Source: Polysphondylium violaceum
Lineage: Eukaryota > Evosea > Eumycetozoa > Dictyosteliales > Dictyosteliaceae
Direction of reading: 5' to 3'
NCBI GenBank assembly: GCA_000277445.1
Contig: AJWJ01000089.1
Location: 1-59,345 of the forward strand
DNA length: 59,345 nucleotides
Shown here one piece after another: positions 1 to 11,267 of the stretch. How positions within the stretch are numbered: position 1 is the stretch's first letter; the number at the start of each line of letters is the position of its first letter. The notes beneath the pieces were generated by a model. That model saw nothing but the letters and a program-made list of their open reading frames with translations, did no database searches and was not told where the DNA came from. The position numbers and the translations under genes were made by a program.

Positions 1-118
1 ACTTCCATCTTATCAACCATCAATCAATGCTCATGCATCATACACTTTTGGATTCATTTTAATTGGTACACCAGCTACACCAGCAAACCTTGCCATCAAA
101 GCAATAATCTATGAATAA
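1..118 (+). CDS. 3' end of an unidentified gene (partial)
   Basis: An open frame runs from base 2 to a TAA at 116-118 and gives 38 residues, ending in a hydrophobic Ala/Pro/Ile-rich tail (IGTPATPANLAIKAIIYE). Base composition and codon use look coding, unlike the AT-rich spacer that follows. The gene enters from outside the window, so neither start nor family can be judged. It points toward the cudA-like gene, so the two would be convergent. It could be the last exon of a spliced gene, or a chance frame. Confidence 0.5.
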   Translation, partial: LPSYQPSINAHASYTFGFILIGTPATPANLAIKAIIYE

Positions 119-434
119 ACTTGTTTCCTTCAAAAAGATTATCTAAAAATGAGTTGTTGTTTATGCTTAAAAGCAGATTTATTCAAAAAAAAAGAATGAT
201 TTGGAATTCTTAATATCTATAATTTCTATTGAAAGGATGATTTAAAATTTCTAAACCTTCTGTCTGTAATGCAGATGAACAATTTTAATGGTACGATCAT
301 TTAGTAACTTTACTGATCTAATCCAACTAGATATTTAGATTTCTATTGAATCTTTCCTAAAATTATTGAATTTCTAATAATGATAAACATCAACATGCTT
401 AATGTAAAAAAAAAATCGTTCAATTTATTTATTT
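119..434. other. convergent 3' spacer
   Basis: AT-rich sequence between the partial gene on the left and the stop of the minus-strand cudA-like gene. I see no open frame, RNA gene or repeat in it. Confidence 0.5.
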
Positions 435-2216
435 TTAAACAGCAGAGAATCCTAAATCACCAAAAAGACCTGATTGGAAGTTTATAAAATTGTTTGAATT
501 AAAATCTATAAAATTATTTGCAGGAAACTGTTGATCTTGGATTGGAGTTTGACCACCTTGTTGTTGTGATTGTTGTTGATTATTTTGAGGTGAAGGATTT
601 TGGTGTTGTTGAGATTGTTGTTGATTAACAAAAGCTTGTTGTAATTGTCGTTGTTGTTGCATTTGTTGTTGTTGTTGTTGTTGTTGTTGTAAATATTGTT
701 GTTGTTGTTGTAAATAAAATTGTTGTTGTTGATCCATAAATGTTTGTTGTTGTTGTAAGTATTGTTGTTGTTGTTGTTGTTGGAACATTTGTTGTTGTTG
801 CTCGTAAGTGTATTCAATTTGTGGTACAACAGAGCTGTTTGCATTAAACATATTGAAATAGGTATCATAGGATTGATTGATATGGTCAACTTTTTGTTTA
901 TATGGACAAACTTTACATGCACAGGGACTATCGCCATGACCACCTTCAACATTATTTGATGAACCTTCACATTTTTCTTTGAATTGATTATCTTTTTTAA
1001 GTTCAACTTTAACCATTTCCAAAATTTCACACATTGTTTGGGCATCATTTGCACAGGTATTGATTTTAAATGCACCATCAGCACCATCTGGGTCAAGACA
1101 TTGGAGTTGTTTGAATGCAGATATAAATTCTTTGAATGCATTTTGGAAATCATCTTTTCCATTCAATACTGGAGCTTCATCTTCATCATTTTCAGAGTCT
1201 TCATTGGATGATTTGGTACATTCGTTTTCGTTAAAACTTGGTGATTCACTATTACTGTTACAAATGTTGCTACTGACGGTAGAGAGACAATCTTTATCAT
1301 AGAAACAAAGTTTCTTTAAAAGTCTTTGTTGTTCTCTTTGTTGGTGCTCAATTCTATTTAAAGTATCCATCAAGGAATCAGTTGGGGCTCTCTTTCTCTT
1401 TTTGGCCTTCTTTTTAACTTGATCTGGCTTGGAAACAACTCTAATTGGGTGTGTAATGACAGAAAGGCCAGACATTTCCTTTCTTGTTCTAGGATCTACA
1501 ATTTTAACTTTGGCTCTAAACAACATATCTTCCAATTGACTAGACAACACTTTGATTCTGAGTTCAACAGTCAATTGATCACCTTCTTCATTGGCTCTGG
1601 TTTTATATTCCAATGGTTTAACAGTGGCAGAATCTACTTCTTTTAAACTCTCTGAATCATATACCAATTGTACCTCGGGAGTGAGTTGATGGAAATTCAA
1701 TGAACTGTCCAAAAGGGTGAGTGTAAGAATGAATGGATTATTTTTAACGACAACGTGTACATTTTTTTGGACACCATTCTTTGAAAACTTTTCCTCTACC
1801 AAACAGGTTTGTTGAGTGATTGATATTCTTTTATTGGTGGTACAATTTAATAGATTGGGGCTGGCTGATGAAGTGGTTGGTGAATTTAAACTGGAATTGG
1901 ATATTGAAATGGGTGAAGATATATTTGTTGGTGAATTTGTTAAATTGGCTGGTGAATTGGCCATATTGGGATTTGGTGTATTGGTTGATGAGTTATGTTG
2001 TTTATTTTTATTGGTCATTGGTGACATTGAATTGGGTGGAGTGGATGGGGAATTATAGTCTGGTACAGTTCTGAGTAATTGTGCATTTTGTAAATGTGTT
2101 AAATGTGGTACCATTTGTTGATGCATCATATAGTTTGGATTGATACCTTGTTGGATCATTCCATTATAATGTGCCATATCAATTGGATGAAAGTGTGGGT
2201 TTACCATTAAACTCAT
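435..2216 (-). CDS. cudA: CudA-like transcription factor
   Basis: Single-exon gene for 593 residues. The conserved CudA core lies at about residues 129-263 (from ISITQQTCLVEEKF to THPIRVVSKPD). In this family the core is a STAT-like DNA-binding fold, found in Dictyostelium and Entamoeba. A basic nuclear-localisation stretch KKKAKKRKRAP follows at about 268-278, then a short heptad-like helix (LNRIEHQQREQQRLLKKL). The N-terminus is Ser/Asn/Pro-rich and the C-terminal 130 residues are poly-Gln, typical of a transactivation region. In D. discoideum CudA acts in prespore and tip-organiser gene expression; the same role here is inferred. The ATG at 2216 is the first in frame. The gene is divergent from the formin across a long spacer. 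It could be a cudA paralog rather than cudA itself. Confidence 0.85.
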   Translation of the reverse strand: MSLMVNPHFHPIDMAHYNGMIQQGINPNYMMHQQMVPHLTHLQNAQLLRTVPDYNSPSTPPNSMSPMTNKNKQHNSSTNTPNPNMANSPANLTNSPTNISSPISISNSSLNSPTTSSASPNLLNCTTNKRISITQQTCLVEEKFSKNGVQKNVHVVVKNNPFILTLTLLDSSLNFHQLTPEVQLVYDSESLKEVDSATVKPLEYKTRANEEGDQLTVELRIKVLSSQLEDMLFRAKVKIVDPRTRKEMSGLSVITHPIRVVSKPDQVKKKAKKRKRAPTDSLMDTLNRIEHQQREQQRLLKKLCFYDKDCLSTVSSNICNSNSESPSFNENECTKSSNEDSENDEDEAPVLNGKDDFQNAFKEFISAFKQLQCLDPDGADGAFKINTCANDAQTMCEILEMVKVELKKDNQFKEKCEGSSNNVEGGHGDSPCACKVCPYKQKVDHINQSYDTYFNMFNANSSVVPQIEYTYEQQQQMFQQQQQQQYLQQQQTFMDQQQQFYLQQQQQYLQQQQQQQQQMQQQRQLQQAFVNQQQSQQHQNPSPQNNQQQSQQQGGQTPIQDQQFPANNFIDFNSNNFINFQSGLFGDLGFSAV

Positions 2217-5124
2217 CTATATGTATATAAAATAATTTTTATTAATATAATTTAATTTTAAAGGAAATGTAAAAAGTAATACATACTGTTTAATGTATAT
2301 ATATATATAATTTATAAAATAATTATTAAAAGTTTTTTTTATATAAATAATTTCAAGACTAAATATATAATTGAGAGGGAGAGAAAATAATCAAATAAAT
2401 AATCAAATAATTATTTATATAATTCAATTTATCTATGAAATAAAAATACAATAGGACGATGGGGATGGATAGTGGGGATAGACTTATATCAAGACGAAAT
2501 GGTGATGGATGTGATGATGATACAGACAATAGGACGAGTGTTTGTGCGAGTGAGTATTTATACAATGTGTACGAAAATAGAAATTATAAAATCAAATGGA
2601 TGGAAAATTATTTAAAAATCTGAAATACAATTTGTAAAGCTTGATAGAATATTATCAATTATACAAATATTTGTAGTAATGTTGGGTGAGCAGAGTATTG
2701 ATAACAAAAAGTAGTAGTAATGCTTTGTTAAAATGGTAACTTGGAAACAATATAAATACATAAATAACCAAGTGTGATTTTGATGGGCAATAACAATAAT
2801 CCAATTTCTATTTATTTATATAATTATTAAATAATTAAATTAAATAATCTTGGCAGAAGTGTGTGCATGAGTGGTGAGGGGGCGATGTTATACTGCTAGT
2901 GTTTAGGGTAAGTGGTGGTGGTGGGTTGTAAAAAGTGATTTACATTGAGGAATAATATAATTAGTCTGTTTTTTGGGCAAAGTAATATGTGGTGAAAAAT
3001 AGAAATATCCTTTTTTGTGTGAATGGATGGGATATGTTATAACGCTTACTCTATATAAATTAATTTAAATTGCACCCCATGCGTGTGGGTTGTGTTCAAC
3101 TTACAATTACACACATAAAAAAAAAAATATCCATTCTTTACACCACACTTTTTTTTCTCCTATGTCCACTCCCAAATTTAACCACACACACACTTTTCAC
3201 AATAATCCGTGTTGATAGAAAATATCCGAGTGACAAAAGACAGAGAATATAGGTTTGGCTCACAAAAAAAAAACACCACTTTTTTTTTCGAATCATTTAT
3301 AGTGGGAAAGTAAAGAAAAGGAAGGTGTGAGATAAAGGGGTGTGTGGTCGTGTGTTGTCAATTTACACAATATCAAAAATGAAATGACAAGTGGATACCA
3401 TATAAGTGTGTATATATAGACTCACAATGTATAAATTTGGTTATATTTGGATTACAATAATACTTGATGCTTTGAAATCTGTTTAATGTGTGTGGATGTG
3501 TGGTAGTGAAATAATTTGACTCCACTCTAGTGTCCTAAAAAGGATATCTATTGTATGGTGGTGGGTGAGTATGTGTGTGTGGGAAACATATAGAGCAATC
3601 TTGACACATCCTGTGTGCATTCTGATAATCTCTTTTCCTAGTCACAAACGAATAGATTCTCTCTTTCAAGTGGCGACCATAAGCAACAACAATAGTTTAA
3701 ATTTAATTCCTACCTTTTTTTCGATTTATCTTTTTTAAAACGGGAAAAACATTGATCATGATGTATAATTTTATTGTTATTGTCAAAAGTGGTATACACA
3801 CACACAAATATGGTTATGTGGGGTTATTTATATTTATAGAATGTGTGAGTGTGATTATGGTGGGTGAGTTATTTAAAGAAACAAAATGTGGATGTGAGTG
3901 TGCGTATAAAATACCAATATTAAGTTTTATATCTCAAAGTGTGTGTGGTGCTGAATGGATGAAAATAAATCTTTTAAAACAACCCATATCCAATGATCTC
4001 GTCGTGTTAAAGGTTGTTTGTATCTATCTGATACAACCATCCATCTCCTTTAAAATGTTTAAATTTTATTTAAAATTGATGGTGTGTTGTTATTGTTGTT
4101 GTTGTTGTTATCCTACCACTATCTTTTCTTGATCTATTTAATTACTTAAGTAAAAATTTCTGAAAATAAATTGTAGTATAATGTATGTGCATGTGTCTCT
4201 GTGTCTGTCTGTTTGTACATGTGTTATCAAATTAAATAAAGATAGATAGATTTAAAACAACAAAAACAAAATAAAACACAAACATGCATGCTTTATCCTT
4301 GTTGAACACTCTTTATCACCTATCGCACATCCTTATCTCCCCACCTCTGTCTCTATCCACAGAGTGATTATTATCATCAATTGGTAAAGGTAGGAGTTAA
4401 GTTCACACAAGTAAACTCTTCTATTTTAACAAAGTAGAGTTGTGTTTTAAAGAAAGCATATTTAAGTTTAAGTTTATAATTAAAAGTGTGATCAATGATA
4501 AAAATAAAACAAAAAAGAAAAAATGTTGAAATAAAAAGGAAAAAATCATTAAAGAGACACTGAGTTCTTTAATGAGGCAAAAAAATATTATTCATTAATA
4601 GCATTTTGAATGATGTAATTTAAGACAGTTGCTAAAACTATAAGAAATCCTTGATTATATAACAAATACCTTATTTTCAATGGTGGTTAAAAATTTCATT
4701 CCAACACAATCGATTTGATTGTGGGTATTGTTGGAACCTTAATTGTGGAACATGAAATTTTTTATATGCTATCCAAAACATCTTTGAAAATAAGATCTGA
4801 TATTTTTTAATCTTCTATATTATCAAATATAAAAAAAAAGGGATGGCCATCAAAAGTTGACTTGATCAAAGATTTTTTTTTTTTCCCTCCATCATTTTTT
4901 CAAATTTTAAAAAAACCCTCGCAAATTTGAATTTTTTAGCTGTTAAATTTTGGCAATAAAAAAATAAAAAATGAAAACACATCACCTCAGGTGATCAAGA
5001 GAATTTATTATTGTTCAACACAAACCAAACTTCGATGTGTATTATTTAAAAACACAACACAATTACCATACAGACATTATCTTCAAAACACACACAAGCA
5101 CAACATAATTCATTTGTCTAGGTT
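2217..5124. promoter_or_regulatory. 2.9 kb divergent promoter with many GT/CA-rich blocks
   Basis: Non-coding stretch between divergently transcribed cudA-like and formin genes. About 2850-4210 is dense in G/T-rich tracts on the plus strand (for example GGGGTGTGTGG near 3338, GTGTGTGTGGGAAAC near 3575) and CA tracts (near 3180 and 3797). These resemble the G-box type sites bound by G-box binding factor in developmental dictyostelid promoters. The open frame at 3752-4132 is low-complexity and I do not call it a gene. The rest is A/T runs. Confidence 0.5.
4670..4794. repeat. nested inverted repeat (hairpin-forming)
   Basis: Three nested complementary blocks: CTTATTTTCAA (4670-4680) with TTGAAAATAAG (4784-4794), AAAAATTTCAT (4689-4699) with ATGAAATTTTT (4752-4762), and CCAACA near 4701 with TGTTGG near 4729. 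A small inner stem CACAATC/GATTGTG surrounds the centre. The transcript would fold into a long interrupted hairpin. It could be a MITE-like relic or the precursor of a small RNA. No coding frame covers it. Confidence 0.5.
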
Positions 5125-7998
5125 ATGTATGATCTCGATTTACCTATTCAAATAAATATGTTATTTTTACCACCTTCCAATGAACTCATTCGAGTCGACT
5201 CAACCACTTCCTCCAATAATAAAAATAATGCTGCAATCAACAGTATGATAAATAATGCAAATATAGCAAATATCAGTATAAATTCCCTATCTCCACCAAT
5301 TGCTGTAATATCAAATAATTCAACTCCAACTCCAACTCCAACTCCAACACCACCAGCACCAGTTACTAAACCAACAACTACAACATCATCAGATTGGGGA
5401 TCAAAATTTAGTTCTCTATTCTCTCAAATTACAAAGAGAAAGAAATCCAATTATGAAATTGAAATTGATGCATTAAAAGATGCTTGTATGTTTCAAAGAA
5501 TTTTATAATGTAATATAATATAAATAATATCATACTAATAAAATATTTATTCCAAATAGTGGCATTAAATAAACCAATTAATAATGAAGAAGGTATATTA
5601 ATTTATACTTTGGATAAACAAAAAAAATATATTCATTCTTTAAATGAATTGGAAATTGGATATATTTATTTAACCGAAAAAGAAACGCCCATCATTCGTC
5701 AAAATGAAGATGAAGTTATCTTGGCAAACAAAATTATTATTCAAGCAAATACTTTGAAAAAATATTCATTGGTATATAGATAATAATTAAGTTGATTGAT
5801 TAATCCAATAATAATTATTAATAATTAAAATTAAAATTAAACTATAGAAAGGTATATTACAAACTGATGTCACTATATTGGCATTAGAGAGTTTTACAAA
5901 GAGAAAGATGGCCCAAGGTATGCTGTTTTTAGAAGAAGATGGCAGTATATGTAGAATATTTTATAGAATGCAAGATTTGATTTTAAATACAATCTATTGC
6001 AATCATGATGACACTGTCATGCTTCAAAGATTGCCAAACAGTGATGGTGGCATTAGATTTAGATTCCAGGGTTCATTTAGTCCACATCAAATTGAACAAG
6101 CCATGATAGCTTATGCCAATCCATCAGATCCTTTGACTTGGAAAAAGATTATAGTACTTCGTGAACAACAACACCACTCGAATCAACAATTTTCTGGTGA
6201 CAATATAGCCACTAGATTCTTGAGTAAGCTATCGACAAAGACCAAAGAACAAACAAAAGATTTAAAGACCAAGAGAGAAACAACCATACTTAAATTAAAG
6301 AATCGTATGAGAATCGATTGGGAATGGAAGAATGAAAATGAAGAATCATCTGACGAGGATGAAGACAAAGAAAACAATGGTAACAGTGGTAATTTATTCA
6401 ACTCGGTTGTAGATAAAGTTAAAGAAAAGATTTCCAGTAGTAAAAACACTAGTACCAATAAGAGTGTAGCCCCTATTTCCACCCTTGCAGAGATTCTATT
6501 ATCATCAAAGACAAAGAAAGAGTTATTGGGCAAAATTGATAATAATAATAAACCTCTTGTGCCAGTTAAAAGAGAAGAAGAGTCTAAAAAACAACAAGAA
6601 CAAGTTAAAGAAGATGAAATTAAAGTTTATGAGCAAACATCTACAACTACTACAACACCTCCACCTCCCATTTGTGCCCCACCTCCTCCTCCACCTCCAC
6701 CTCCTCCTCCACCTCCACCTCCTCCACCCCCTCCCCCTGCACCACCTATGATGAAATTAACAAAAGGTGGTCTTAAATCACCAATCAAGACACCAATCAA
6801 GAATTTAAATCAAAAGAAAATGAGACAACTCCATTGGAACGTCATCCCTGGCAATAGACTAAAGGAAACTTTTTGGGAAAACTTGTCACCAGTCAAGGGC
6901 AATGAAAATGATCAAACTCTTGTCGAGTCTTGGTTTTCACTATCACCATTGGCCAAGGAAAAGAAAGAAGCCTCAACAAACAACGCTGCATCAAACAACA
7001 CTGCCACCAATGCCAAAAACACCAACACCATCAGTCTCCTCGATCTCCGTAGAGCCAACAACATTTGTATTTTATTGTCGCAATTCAAACTCTCTTACAG
7101 TGCCATCAGAGAGGCCATCCTCTGTTTTGATGAATCCAAATTAACCGTCGAACAATTGATTGCCCTCGACGCCATGTTACCCATCACCGAAGAAGAACAA
7201 ATCACCCTCACCGCCTTTGACGGCGACCGTGAGCTTCTTGGCAATGCCGAACGTTTTTACTTGGAAATGATGAACATCAATCGTCTTCAACAACGTATCC
7301 AATCCTTCCTCTTTAAGCTCGAAGCCACCACCATCATGGCCGAAATCGACGCCAACATCACACTTGTTGCCAAGGCCATCGAGCAAGTACGAAACAGCCA
7401 ACAGTTTATCAAGGTCCTCAAAGTCATCTTTCACATTGGTAGCATCCTCAACCGTGGCACCTACCTCACCGCCACCAAAGGCTTCCGTCTCGACAGTTTG
7501 GCCAAGCTCTCAGAGACCAAGAGCAAGGACCAAAAACACACTGTCGTCGATTTCATCGAGATCTACATTCGTGAAAACAAGCCCGAGCTCCTCCACTTTT
7601 ACACCGACCTCGACCTCTTGGACCGTGTTGGCAACCTGTCTCTGGAAAACCTCATTGAAGAGATTGCCAACATTGAGTTAAAATTCAAACTCATTCAAGA
7701 GGAACTCGAATACCACAAAGAGTATCCCATGACCAAAGACAACTACTATGAGATCATGGATCCCTTCCACCGTGACACCTATGCCAACTTCAACGCCCTC
7801 AAAGAAAAATCATTGACCACCATGAAACAATTTACCGAATGCTGCTGCTACTATGGTGAAGATCCCAACAGTAACTCCATCTCTTCCAAAGAGTTCTTTT
7901 CCAATATCAGCAAATTTTCAAATGCATTTAAAGCAAGCTCAATGAAAAAGAAGTCCCCTCCTTCATCGTCAACATCGTCAACAACAAAGCAATTATAA
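5125..7998 (+). CDS. formin (FH1-FH2 actin nucleator)
   Basis: Three exons: 5125-5485, 5560-5771, 5848-7998 (introns 74 and 76 nt, GT...AG, frames join exactly), 907 residues. An uninterrupted poly-Pro FH1 lies at about residues 462-492. The FH2 domain starts near residue 513 (KMRQLHWNVIPGNRLKETFW) and includes the usual core (LRRANNICILLSQF; FHIGSILNRGT). FH1 binds profilin-actin and FH2 nucleates and processively elongates actin filaments. The roughly 460 residues before FH1 have no clear GTPase-binding domain that I recognise. The C-terminus is a basic Ser-rich tail with no obvious DAD. Its length is close to that of the shorter D. discoideum formins such as ForI, but I cannot assign the ortholog. 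Codon choice turns markedly C-rich from about 7000 onward. Confidence 0.88.
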
Positions 7999-8097
7999 TA
8001 ATATCCTCTATTCATAACACTATTGATTCAATTTAGATATACTTCATTGTATATTATCTAATAAATATTCTATTATCTATCAAATACAACAACATTA

Positions 8098-8991
8098 CTA
8101 TTGTTTAGGTGGTTTATTGTTTAAAATTACATCTGCAAGGTTATCGATAATTTCGTCTTTTAATTTACTCTTTTGCTCCAACATGGAGAGCACTTCATCG
8201 TTCATTTTACGTAGCTCTGGTGTTGTTTTTGGATTTTCATTCATCTCTTTAATCACTTGTTTAATCATTACTAATTTTTGTGTTCTTTGATTATCTGTCT
8301 CTATTGTTGCGCTTTTGTCTGCTGTTGGTGTTGTTGGTTGATCCTCTGAAAGCTTTTGTTTTAAATGTTGAGTTTCTTTTTGTATCTTTTGTTCAGATTG
8401 CTCCAATTTACTTTCAAACTCTTGAAATAGGGTTTGAGAGGGTTTAAATGACTGCAATAGATTGGTGATTGACTCAGTGTCTTTTAATGTCGAGTTGAAT
8501 CTATTTTCAAACTCTTTTCTCTCCAACTCCATCTTTTTCGTTGCTATGTTCATTATATCATCGACACCTATATTAAGTCTTTGATCTTTACGATACTCGT
8601 CCATAATTTTATTCTATACGCATGTTAGTATTTGATATCGCAACAACTCAAACAACCATAGCTGGATAGATGGATAAATATATATTTATACACATACAGC
8701 ACCAGAATCAATCAACATTTCAACCTGGTCTTCATAACTTGGTAAAGGGGCGTTCTTTTCATCAGATTCGTTTCTCTTCTCCACCATGCCCTTGACTAGA
8801 TTCACCATCTCTTTCATTTCCTCTTGCATCTCTTTGTTTCTTTGATCGAGTGCCTCGTGTAGCTGTTCATCGTGTTTGTCTCTTTCCTCCAACAGCTTAT
8901 CCAAATTCATTGGTTTAAAGAAATTGGTTGCTGCAAATTTAAGATATGGCACTCTTTTTTGTATTGCATTCTTTAAATTTGATATTATCAT
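8098..8991 (-). CDS. coiled-coil protein, unknown function
   Basis: Two exons on the minus strand, 8698-8991 and 8098-8613, joined in phase 0 across an 84 nt GTATGT...TATAG intron, giving 269 residues. Long charged helical stretches (LDKLLEERDKHDEQLHEALD; LEQSEQKIQKETQHLKQKL) suggest coiled coil over much of the protein. There is no signal peptide or membrane segment. Its 3' end lies 100 bp from the formin stop (convergent), and it is in tandem with the GTPase gene upstream (106 bp). I do not recognise the family. A scaffold or t-SNARE-like architecture cannot be shown, because there is no C-terminal anchor. Confidence 0.75.
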
Positions 8992-9096
8992 TGTGCACTA
9001 TATACAGATATTAGCAATAATATATATTACTGCGCAAAACAAAGGTTGGGCAAAAACTTTCGTTTTTCTTTTTTTTTTTTTTTTTAATTTTCATGT

Positions 9097-9811
9097 TTAT
9101 TGCATGCTGCACGACCAGCGGGATGGCGGCGGTCGTTGTTGCGGCAGCGGATGCTGTTGATACAGCGGGTCATTTAATTGGCTGTCAAAGTACTTTGAAG
9201 CCAACTCGTCAAACTTTTGTTGGATGTTGATGTTATCCTTGGACGAGACTTCAAAATATTGCGATGCATGCTGATTGGCATACTCTATTGCCTCCTCTCT
9301 GCCAATGACTCTTTTGGACTGTAAATCACATTTACTTCCCACTATAAAGATATCAATCGGATGACAACTTGAGTTTGGTATTGATTTGTATAGAGTGTCG
9401 AGATACTGAAATGAACTTCGATTCGTTATGTCAAATATAAAAAAGAATGCATTTGTTAAACCTTATAGCCGATATCAAGGGGACACAACAACGTATTAGT
9501 ATGTGTTTGTTTTGTTCAAAAAGATAATTCACAAAGATCTCATATTGTGTAATATACAGATACACACGATAATAACAGGGAGGCAGAGAAATAAACCTTT
9601 CATTGGCTCTATACTGATCCCACATTTGGACGACACATATTTTCTCACCGAAATCTATATTCTTTGTTCTAAACTGGACACCAATGTTTGCATACGGGTG
9701 ATGGGATGGCACAAACAAATCGTCTACATATCTTTCAATGATGGATGATTTGCCTGTCTGTGGAGCCCCCAATACACAAAACTTTACGTAGCACTTATCT
9801 TTATTTTCCAT
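9097..9811 (-). CDS. atypical Rab-like small GTPase with CaaX box
   Basis: Exons 9568-9811 and 9097-9461, phase 1, about 202 residues. G1 is GAPQTGKS (residues 15-22). Switch II reads WDQYRANERF in place of WDTAGQERF. G4 is SKCD instead of NKxD and G5 is SSK. The C-terminus is CSMQ, a CaaX box of the farnesylated type. The intron falls right after the Tyr-Tyr that ends switch II, exactly as in the tandem array at 28-40 kb, so this is a dispersed member of the same family. Loss of the catalytic Gln and weakened base-recognition residues suggest slow or altered nucleotide cycling; this is inference. It would act at a membrane through its lipidated tail. Confidence 0.8.
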
Positions 9812-10254
9812 TGATAATATTCAGCACTTATTCTATCCTCTTAACAATCACATTGCCCTGCTACTCGCACACAGATTCACACAGTGAAAAATCAATCAAG
9901 TCCCTGCCCAATCATTCCTAGCGGGGAAAGTTTCATTTTTTTTTTTTTTAAAAAATCTTTTCGCCAATCAAAGATTTTTAAAAAAATTATTTTTAAATGT
10001 TTATTTTTATCCCAACACATCAGTTGTTGATTCTTTGAAGGTTTTTCAGAAAGTTTGAGTGTTTAAAGTCTGAGCCTTTGATCAAAATCAAGATATTTAT
10101 AATTTATTTTTAATTTTTTTCAATTTTTTTTTTTAACCTTCTTGTTTGCCTTGGATCATTTGATAAACCATGGTGGGTGTTTGGTTTATTGTTCATTTTA
10201 GTTTTACAGCCAACAATCAAACAAATAAATAAATAAATAAATAAATAAATAAAA

Positions 10255-10905
10255 ATGGTCAAGTGTTGTACAGTTGCTGCATTTATCGTGTTGGGCATCG
10301 TATGGGTATTATTAATCGTTTCATACTCCACCTATTGGTATGCTGAAAAAGCTGGAGATAGTGATGCTTATATTGAAAGATTATACAATTATAATCAAGT
10401 CAGAGAAACAAGAAAATCAATTTTTGGCAAACAATCTGAAACCAGCAGATACAGTGAAGTCTACAAATCAAGCTATCCAAATGTAATTAGAATATTCCAA
10501 GCCTCATTAGCATTTGCTGTTCTTTCATGGATCGTTACTAGTTTTACATTATTCTGTATTATTTTATATTTTGCTGGTATCCTCCAAAAGATCCCAATTT
10601 TCAAGAGCATTGTTAAATTCTTCCCAATCATTGGTCTCTTGTTTTGCATTCTTAGTGTTTGTATTTTTGCCGGTCTTCAAAATGTTGTCTACTCTGATTG
10701 TAAAAAATTATATAGTAAGGCAACATTCTATGATAGCCAAGGTTCGTATTATGCCAATGTATGCGTAGAGCAAAGTCTTTTTGAAGTGGATGACAATTAC
10801 TTCAGAGGTCCTACCACTGGTTGGTTCACAACTATTGCCGCTGGTATTTTCAGCTTCGTTGGTATAATTATTATGCTTGCTGGCAAAGCTTTGGCACATG
10901 ATTAA
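10255..10905 (+). CDS. four-TM membrane protein (claudin/tetraspan-like topology)
   Basis: Single exon, 216 residues. Hydrophobic segments lie at about 4-27, 82-106, 121-144 and 187-212, with a loop of about 55 residues after TM1 and a second of about 40 residues after TM3 that contains Cys residues. This fits a four-pass plasma-membrane protein with short cytosolic ends. The start MVKCCTVAAF sits just after an (AAAT)n run at about 10222-10252. It has a tandem paralog 360 bp downstream. I do not see a diagnostic claudin W-GLW-C-C motif, so the family name is left open. Confidence 0.82.
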   Translation: MVKCCTVAAFIVLGIVWVLLIVSYSTYWYAEKAGDSDAYIERLYNYNQVRETRKSIFGKQSETSRYSEVYKSSYPNVIRIFQASLAFAVLSWIVTSFTLFCIILYFAGILQKIPIFKSIVKFFPIIGLLFCILSVCIFAGLQNVVYSDCKKLYSKATFYDSQGSYYANVCVEQSLFEVDDNYFRGPTTGWFTTIAAGIFSFVGIIIMLAGKALAHD

Positions 10906-11267
10906 TTTTAATTAAATAAAAAAATAATTATTTATACTATACCATACTCAGTCATAAACATCCCATGGACCATCTTATCATATTTTTGATCTAAGATTTG
11001 TAAAAAAACTAAATGTTGTGCAATGGGTGCACTACTCAAACTTCGGTTTAAAAATGAAATTTTATAAAAATTCGAAATGCTATGGCGACAAATGTCAATT
11101 TTTGTAACGCCAAAATAAAAACCTGATTTTTTAGGAAAAAGCATATGCAATAAAATAATAAAAAAAATAATAAAAAAAAACGAAGCATGTCAAGAAATGG
11201 ATAGTATTAATGAATCCAGGAGTTTAATTTTTTAAAAGAGATTTTTAAGAACATTTAGACTCATAAT
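10906..11267. other. spacer between tandem four-TM genes
   Basis: AT-rich spacer holding the 3' end of one four-TM gene and the promoter of the next. I see no gene in it. Confidence 0.5.

Noticed and set aside
506-1162. 218-codon Asn-rich minus-strand frame
   Set aside because: It is the shifted reading of the poly-Gln part of the cudA-like gene.
3752-4132. 126-codon open frame on the plus strand in the cudA/formin spacer
   Set aside because: Low-complexity, Cys run from a GTTGTT tract, no domain, lies in GT-rich promoter DNA; judged a chance frame.
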